From assembly GCF_901933205.1 (NCBI RefSeq), contig NC_044573.1, positions 49,071,493 through 49,135,492 on the forward strand: 64,000 nt of DNA, read 5' to 3'. Shown piece by piece: positions 56,355-64,000 of this stretch. The translations under genes were made by a program, and so were the position numbers. Source of the DNA: Camarhynchus parvulus. Lineage: Eukaryota > Chordata > Aves > Passeriformes > Thraupidae. The notes beneath the pieces were generated by a model, which saw nothing but the letters and a program-made list of their open reading frames with translations, ran no database searches and was not told the DNA's origin. Position 1 is the first letter of the stretch, and the number at the start of each line of letters is the position of its first letter.

Positions 56355-57732
56355 GATAATGCCTCAACTGACATTCACATTACAGTATTACCAGGAAAGT
56401 TAAAACAAACCCAGAACTGTAGATTTATATTTTTACCACAGCGTCCAGGTTAATTTAGTAATCTCTTTTCTTTTTCTGCTAACTTGCTTTCTTAAAGGTG
56501 AAGATTTAGATGAACCACTCCATTTGCTTTTGATCTATCTCATATGTGAGGTAAAAATTAGACAATCCACCAAAGTTGGCATTTTTGTTACACCAGTTGT
56601 GACAGGAGCTGCTGTGTTGCAGAGCTGGTGTCTATGTTTAAACAAAGTCCACCAGACTTGGACTATAGCCAGGTCTTTCATTGCTGGGACCTGTTCAGCT
56701 GTAAATAGAATTGCACTCCCTCTGAAATTTTGCTGTCACTCACTTTTGTAAGAGGACACATGAGTATTTGGGAGTTTCATCCATCGATTTTGGACTGTGG
56801 GTTACTTCAGTATATTTGCAGAGATCAATGGGCTTCAAAACAAGCAAAGAGCTGGCTATCTTCTGCTACACTGACATGGTCCCACAATGCCAATGAAATT
56901 GATTGGCAAAAAGCTGTTTCAGGACAAATAGGTCCCTCACGGTCTATAAGCATCTCTCCTGATCAGGGAATGTTGGACATAAAACTACAGTTTTCTGCTG
57001 TGGCAGAAGAGAGAAGCATAAAAACTCCTGTGGAGGGGAGTGTGATTTTATATACCTGTCTTAGGGGCTGCTGAGGTGCAGCTCAGGATTTTTGCCTTGT
57101 TTTCAATATCCCACATTCTGGAACAGTTCCTTGTAGGAATTGTCGTCTACTTGTATTTAGGGATTTCAGAAACGGAGAGATTTAACTGGCTGGTTTTTCT
57201 CTTGGTGTTACAGGGCTTGCTATGATTTTGTCATTAATTTTCACCCCACTCCCTGTGTCTACAAACACTGTGCTGGGAGATACCTGCCTCTTGAGTTCAG
57301 ATGCAGTCTGCAAGTCATGAATCTGCTACTTGGCAAAATGCAGGGGCAGGAATGTCCAATGCAGGAAACGGGGATTGGGTGAACTCAGTGGGGGATAGAA
57401 AGTTCCTCAATCTGTGCCAGATCCACTTGAGGCAATAAATGCCCCTCTCCTTCTGACTGTCCATTGACAGGTTCCTCATCCCATCTTCCTTGTAGCAGCA
57501 TCTGAAATGATTAATCTTGAGTTTAGCTAAAAGTTACATTATTTTATTCTTCACTGTTCTGCTGCATTTCATACTATCAAATCTCAGGCTGGTCTTGCAC
57601 TGCTGACCCTTCCATCCATATTTACACTGCAAATGGTGCAGAATTATCATGACTACTCAGTGCCATCTACATGGCCTCTTCCATGTTTGGCCCTTAGTTT
57701 TCTTTGGGTGTCATGTACAACTATCATTCTCA

Positions 57733-57751
57733 TTATATATATATATATATT
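57733..57751. repeat. (TA)n microsatellite
   Basis: About nine uninterrupted TA units. Confidence 0.9.
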
Positions 57752-60700
57752 TATCCAAGTAGAATTATCTGATATAATGGGAGGATTGTGCTGTAGCTCT
57801 GGATTCAAAACAAATAGAAATGTCCTTGACACAGAGAGCATCAGACTGGTGTCACTTGCTGCCAAAGGATGCAGTGGAAACTGAAATTTTCCTTTATGTC
57901 ATAGGCACAGTGAGGAGAACTCCTTATAACCATGTACTCCAGGTACCTGAGGGTTAATAAGTACAGAAAACCTCATATACATCAGGAAGTTCTTTGAGAT
58001 TGATATGTGTTCAGTCTGGGAGAGTATTCAGAGGATGTACCATGAACAGCCTCCTGCTCTCATCCCAAGAACCTGCTCATGGTTCTGCTGAGAATGGGAT
58101 ACCAGGCAAGATAAACCTTTGGTAATTTGTATGTTTTCTTTAATGCATTCTCGAGGAGGAGCATCTATAAGTTTCTTCAAGACACACTCCATCTTCAAAA
58201 GTCTTATAAATCCTGTCCTTCAGCAATTTACTTACTCTTACTCTGCTGCACCAAAATAGTTACTCAACATAGTTAGAAGTTAAGAAAGGTCCTTGCAAAG
58301 GCCATTGAGTTCTGCTGAAAAAGTTCACCAGAACTGACTACTTTTGAGTGTATGACCTGCTGGATTCCCTCACCCCCTCTGCTATAAAACACCACAGTAA
58401 TCACACAGGGACACGTGATATCTGTCATTATTACAGGCAATGCCCACTTACACCGTGTTCCTAAGACGGAGCAAGTATTCCCTGTAAGTGAATGATGTAC
58501 CTGGTCCAACGCTCTCAAGGAGCTACTAGACAATCTCCAGTTTACAAGCACAGCACAAAGCTGTGTCAACAGATAGTCATCAAAACCTCCATTTTACTTC
58601 TTCCATCCATCATTTCTGTTCTACAAAACTTGAGTGGAATTGGGCTGGTGTCTTGCTGCGCAGCACTAAGAATTGCTTGCAGCTATAGGAGGCAATGGTC
58701 TTAAATGCTTCCCCTTTGTTGTACCCACCATTTGCTTTCTGCTTCCACATCCTTTGCAAGCACCAGCTTGCAGGATGATAGATGTGCTTCAGGGTGTGGC
58801 ACAAAAGGTACTCTGAAGCTGATGAAAATTAGGATCTGGAGGATTTTATAGCTAGGTCTTCTGCGTGGCAACAGAGGAGAGCTTTAAAAAAACCAGCAAA
58901 ATTCTTTAGTAAATCAGGTCAACCACATCTAATGGAAATCTGTAACCGCATCTCTGAAATAATCCCAAGAGTACAATAGTAAAATACTTCTATTGATTGT
59001 ATATATTTTAATTTAATGACTCATGCTTGATCTGATTTGAATGACTAGATTCAATTACAATTTCATTCACATGGCTGGAAGATCTGTTTAAAGCACTAAC
59101 AGCTGAACAGAGGCAGGGCTGAACTCTCCAAGGGCAAAAAAACCCAGCGGTACAAAACCTAGTTTTAGTTATTCCTCCAGTTGCAGAGCTCTCCACCCCT
59201 GTATTAAGGTGACCAGTCCCTCCCAGGAGCCCAAGGAGTATCTACGCTGTGTAGCTGAGGTGCAGATTTCCCTGAGCTGTGTGTAGACAACAGGGCTGTG
59301 AAAAGCAGGATGGGGGCTGTGTGTGTTGCATCTGTGGCTTGATGTAAGGAGCTGAATCCTCCCCGCTCTGGCTATGCCAGCCAGCTCAGAGCTCAACACT
59401 TGTCTCCTGTGCCTTGAAGAGAGCTGAGACATTACGGCAAATTTCTAACTGCTGCAATGGTTGGATGCACTGATGGAAACTGGGAGTAGGGCTGGAATTC
59501 TATAGGTGGTTGGTGGTCTGATGATACAAGATTAAAAGACTGTGGACTTTAGAGACAGGCAGCAGCTGAGTTTTCTCAGCTCAATATTTCTGTAAATACC
59601 ATGTCTGTGTGTTTGTGTTTCTCCTTGGATGTGTAGTTTTAACTTTTTCCTCATGCTTTTGTAGTAAAAGTACAAAGTTTTAACTTTGTAAAGCAATTGG
59701 CACAACACCAAATGGATTATGCCAACTTTATGGAGTGGAAGGGCTCAGGAATAATTCAGTCTTGTGAATTGATAATATTTAGAATTTTCATCCCAGAAGT
59801 ATCTGGAAGACACAGACAAAAAGAGGTCCCTAGTGCACGAGGCTCTGCTTATACAAGAGATGGTCTCAGGCCAAAGACTTGGCAATCAAAATACAATGTT
59901 GAATGATCCTCTGCAATTGTATGTGCTACTAGAAGATAAAACTGCATCAAAAGCATAATAGAATTGCTTGCACTTCACAAACCTGTCAGGGCAGACAGAT
60001 AGCATTGCCTCATCTAATACCAGCTTCCATCTGTGGGTAAATCCTTCTTAGGAGAAGACATTATGCAGTACTCCTTAACAATTCATAATAACTCATACCT
60101 GAACAGAGGAAGATGAAGTAATGAAGAGAGATCACAGGTGTAGAAGTGTGATAAAGAAGTCCCCCTGTAAAGCAGCCACCAGATGTTCTTTTACTCTGTG
60201 CAGAAAAGCCCTCCCAGCCCATGGTGTATTGCTTGCAGCACAAGGGTCAGCCGAGCTATCGCTCAGGTTTGTACTGTCTGGGGTTCTGCAGCAATGAATT
60301 GAGCAAATATATTGCAGATGGAACATGGGGCTGGGACTTCTGACAGCTCTTTTTACTCTTTGATAGAGGAAAAAAAAATAACCTGCCTCTGACTGTGAAC
60401 CAAGTAAGAGAGAATAAAGTGTGGGGTTTTTTTTAATATGCTTCAGAGACAGACTTCTGCTTGTGGAGTTACTGATCACATGGGCTTGAGCTTGTATGAG
60501 CATGACTTCAGAAGGTAAGTGGAGTGTGAGTGGTAAACAGCTTTTTTATGTGCTTCTTGTTTAGTTTATGGGAGTTTCATAGATTACTCCAATGGGATCA
60601 AACAGACCAACAATGAGGGGTCATTTGAAGAAATCTGGTGAATTTCATGCATGAAAAGTGCATGATAAAAAGTGTTTAACTCATTTCACTGGTAAGTATT

Positions 60701-61427
60701 AGTCTATGCTGTACTTATATGCTGTAAATCTCTTATGTTTTGGAGGCTGTCTAGTATTTACATTTGGAAGACAGAGTTTCTGGGGAGACTAAACATAGAA
60801 AGAGAGCTACAGGATGTAGAGGATTTGGTATGTCCTTGTTACCTATGCAAAAATTACCAAATTGCAAACTTCAGACTAGACAAATTACCATGGGCACCAA
60901 ATGAACAAAAGAGCTGAAATAACAGGGTCTTCACATACACTGCCTTGATTAGCATTTACTATGTTAGCAGGTCATGGTGGCAGCCTGACCCTCCAGCTCC
61001 TGCCCTTTAGCATCCATTGCTCTCCCGAGCCATCTCCAGGCCTGCATCCCTCCTCGGGGCAGAGGGCTCCACCAGGCAGTAGGGAGCCTTGAAAACAGGT
61101 ACTGCCTTGCCCAAAGCCTTCTGCAGGGCTCTGAAGTTCTTGTTCCTCCTCCGCAAACTGGGTTGGGACACTCCTGGTTTGGTCTGCTTTGGGAATTAGT
61201 GTATGAGTTACTCTCAATAGCTCCTTATTGTTTTTGGGAAGATTATCACAGGTACAGATTTGCCTTAGGTGCAGAGACACCTGAGGCAGATCTGTGTGAC
61301 AGCATTGGATTACTTGGATTGATTTACATGGGTGTAGCACCATGTGAACAGAGCTGCACTTCTCCTGAGCTGCCCAACTCACATGTCTGGCCTCAAAAGC
61401 CCTGGCAAGGCAGACTTGTGCGTAATG

Positions 61428-61450
61428 TATTTATTTATTTATTTATTTTT
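61428..61450. repeat. (TATT)n microsatellite
   Basis: About five TATT units followed by TTTAAA. Confidence 0.85.
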
Positions 61451-64000
61451 AAATCAGGTACCAGGAATCTACTATGCCTGATACCAGAGCCCATGCTATG
61501 AGACTATAGAAGTAGCCACCCAGACACCTGCGACAGTACACTTGCTGTTCTTGTCACAGACAACTGTTTCTACAGCAGGGAACAATGTATTCTCCAGAAG
61601 TAAGTTAAAATGGATGTGAGAACCATATGCTGTAGATAGAGAATGATGGGATAGTGACCATCAGAAGATTGCAACAAACAAACCAAGTTTGCCTTCTCCA
61701 GAGACTCTCTCTGTGGTCCCCAGTCTGGGGATGTCCATGAGAGAGGAAAAAGCCCTCAGTGGGGTCAGGCTTAAGGTTTCTATTTCCCAGTCCTTAGAGT
61801 CAGAAGGTTTGGGAATTTAAAGACTGGAGCTGGAGCCCACATGGGAGGGCTTGCATTTTGTGAGAGGCAGCAGATGGTTGTCCTCTGCCCAGGGAAGCAG
61901 CAGTATTGCTCTGTCATGGCTGAGTGCAGCCAATTTCTTTCTTTGTGTCCTGCTGTTGTTGCTGTGTTCTGCAGCAAATGCAGCTCCCAGCTCTCCTCTT
62001 CCCTTCCCTTCACCACAAGCATGGCAAAGGCGTGTGGTATATTGAACAGCAGGTAGTTCTTCCACTTAATCTGATATGTGCTGCAATCTATTGCATTGCA
62101 GTATGGTGCCATGCTCCAGCCTCAGCTTTTCCTGCAGTCTCTACAGCTTCCCCAGTCTCTGATCCTTCCTGAGTGTTTATGTGAAACCACTTGTGATTTC
62201 TCAAACAATGTGTCTCTGCAAAAGAATAGGCTCCAACTAACAAAAAAAGTTCTACACTCTAAAAATAAGATGAAATTTTAAAAGGGTTATAAAAAACTGC
62301 GTCATTGGCTCTGGATGATCTCCATGGAAGAGAGAACAATATTCAATTTGTCTAAAACCCCAAGTTCTTCTCAAAAGGCGCTATAGAAAATTGTTCAGCA
62401 ACATAATGTAAATTAGAGAGCCACAAGCACAGTTCATACTTGAATGAAATTAATTCACACAGGATACAGCAAATATGGCATAACTACAGCACCACTCTTA
62501 CTTTTTTCTTTTTTAATACCACAAAGCCTGTATTTCCTTTGAAGATGGGTAATTGTAAGGAATACAGTACTTTTTCCTTCTCATGTAGAATTGCTCTCAC
62601 CAGTCTCTCTATGTTGCACAGTGTATTATCTGCAAATGATTAAAGCTGGCCTCCTGTCCCTTTGGATGTTTTCAGAGACTGTCAGTGTCTCCACGGGGCT
62701 GAAGTTACCTAGAAGAAGACTCTATACATGACCATAAAAGTACCTTATTTATCTTCAAAGAGAAAATCAAGAAGCCTTGACAGATCTCTTGATTATTTTG
62801 GTTTCCCTGTAAAAGGGTTTGCTTTTATCTAAACAATTTTAAAAAGAAAATAAACTCAAAGCAAAATACAAATTTCTGGTATTATTGTCCTTGCAGCATT
62901 GCTACCAGGTTCACATGGTCATCCTACCTATGATGTTCCTACCTGCTGAAATTTTATTAATCTTGAGTCATTTATTCAAAGTATTATCAGGCTGTTTACA
63001 GTGACCTGAAAGTGTTCCAGGAAGCTTGGGCAGTACCAGCTTTATCTTTCAGAACACTTGCCCTTCCAGGAACAAATCTGCCATTTTCTAGCAGCTCTAC
63101 GGAAAAAAAAAAGATGGAAGCACCATAATTCGCTTTTCCTGATGGACCAGAACAGAAACCAAGAGAACTGCATTTTGGCTACATGCCTTAGTGCTAGTGC
63201 TAGGAAAATTAAGTTTCAAATGCATTTTTTTGGCATTGCTTTGGCAGAAAGAGGAAGCACCCGCTGCAGAAAAAGCATCCTTCTCATCCCTGCCTGTGAG
63301 ACTTCCCTGCTTCCCTGGCTTTGCAGCCTTATGGTCTGGCACTACAGGCTTCTCCTTGTAAGAGTGGCAGGACAGGACATGGAGGATTGCTGTCAGCATC
63401 CATTTGTTAGTAAGATGTAACAAAATGTTCCCACTCATTTTGAGGACTTGTGCCTCTATGTGACCATGCAGGAAATAAGGAGATGGTCCAAAACTTGCTT
63501 GAAACATATCAATTATAGACTACAGCCAAGACTGGGAACTTCACCCATAGATAATGTGAAATCTGAAGAACTGGAAGCAAAATTTGGCTTTGTCTGCCTT
63601 ATTATTTGATCTGGCTGATTTTTTTTTGTATTCTAACAGAATTTTTAGTTCCACAGAGGGGTCATTGTGACAAACCTCTAAGGGATTTTGTTGACTCTCT
63701 GTTCCATGGTTTAAAAATATTTATCTGGAAGTGCTAAGGATATCTAGGATTATTTCAGTCCAGTCCTTAGTCCCCTTCACTAATTTATGAAGCTCCAGGT
63801 TTGGGCTCTTTCCTGCTACTGGAAAGACTTTCAGAGCTTCAGCTCTCCAGTTATGAGAAACTTTGTTCTCATTTCTAGCTTTTCCCCCCCCCTTCTCTCT
63901 CAGTAATTAAATTCTGTTTCCAAATCATGGATAGCAATTTTCAGTTTAGTATATCCGTGCCCCTGAGGCATTGTGTCCACCTGCTCATCCTGTCCTACAT

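Larger units (their letters stand above)
50000..64000. other. Intergenic region downstream of SLC35D3
   Basis: About 14 kb with no recognisable gene. It contains a 27-base purine-pyrimidine alternation (50676-50702), a hairpin (51852-51886), G/T low-complexity tracts (53244-53387 and 56268-56354), an LTR-like element (about 53737-54010), a TA run (57733-57751) and a TATT run (61428-61450). Two minus-strand frames (52660-53241 and 54112-54408) are noted under findings. In human the next gene is IL20RA on the minus strand; none of its exons was seen. Confidence 0.8.

Noticed and set aside
50000..64000. IL20RA exons expected from synteny
   Set aside because: I looked for a long minus-strand last exon and for fibronectin-type receptor segments and found none; the gene probably lies beyond the window.
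1..64000. tRNA, rRNA, CRISPR or operon-like structures
   Set aside because: None seen. This is vertebrate nuclear DNA with spliced genes, so prokaryotic features are not expected.

Overview
The window is a piece of a bird chromosome. It carries two protein-coding genes on the + strand, PEX7 followed by SLC35D3, in the same order and orientation as the human 6q23 block (PEX7 - SLC35D3 - IL20RA). The avian assignment rests on several CR1 LINE 3' ends (diagnostic tail ending in TTCTATGATTCTATG), solo LTRs of a family familiar from neoavian and especially songbird genomes, a low density of other transposons, and GC-rich CpG-island first exons inside AT-rich surroundings. I cannot name the species from the sequence alone.

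Region 1 (1-~39600) is PEX7. All ten coding exons can be placed with GT-AG introns and consistent phase: 519-642, 2026-2083, 3572-3722, 8101-8178, 8481-8589, 18837-18943, 19337-19450, 22446-22501, 28817-28916 and 39072-39140. They give a 321-residue WD40 protein, against 323 in human. It is the cytosolic receptor that brings PTS2-tagged enzymes to the peroxisome. A TATA-like element, a YY1-type motif and a CpG island lie before exon 1, with an in-frame upstream ATG that makes the true start worth checking. The large introns hold CR1 fragments, two complete-looking solo LTRs, one LTR end fragment, microsatellites and several short perfect hairpins.

Region 2 (~39600-44160) is the gap between the genes. 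It holds one CR1 copy and otherwise nothing I recognise.

Region 3 (44160-~49990) is SLC35D3: a strong CpG island, coding exon 1 (44916-45351), a 1.1 kb intron rich in G-run and degenerate tandem repeats, coding exon 2 (46494-47323), and a long 3' region with several AATAAA signals. The 421-residue product is a ten-span nucleotide-sugar-transporter-family protein tied to platelet dense granules and neuronal receptor trafficking in mammals.

Region 4 (~50000-64000) is intergenic and leads toward where IL20RA would be expected. No IL20RA exon is visible. It contains G/T-rich low-complexity tracts, an LTR-like element near 53740-54010, and two minus-strand open frames (52660-53241 and 54112-54408) that may be chance but are the only candidates here for something undescribed.

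The two genes do not form a functional pathway; they are long-standing neighbours. I found no convincing novel system. The most useful leads are the PEX7 start-codon question, the repeat structures around the SLC35D3 first exon, and the small signal-peptide-like frame at 54112-54408.
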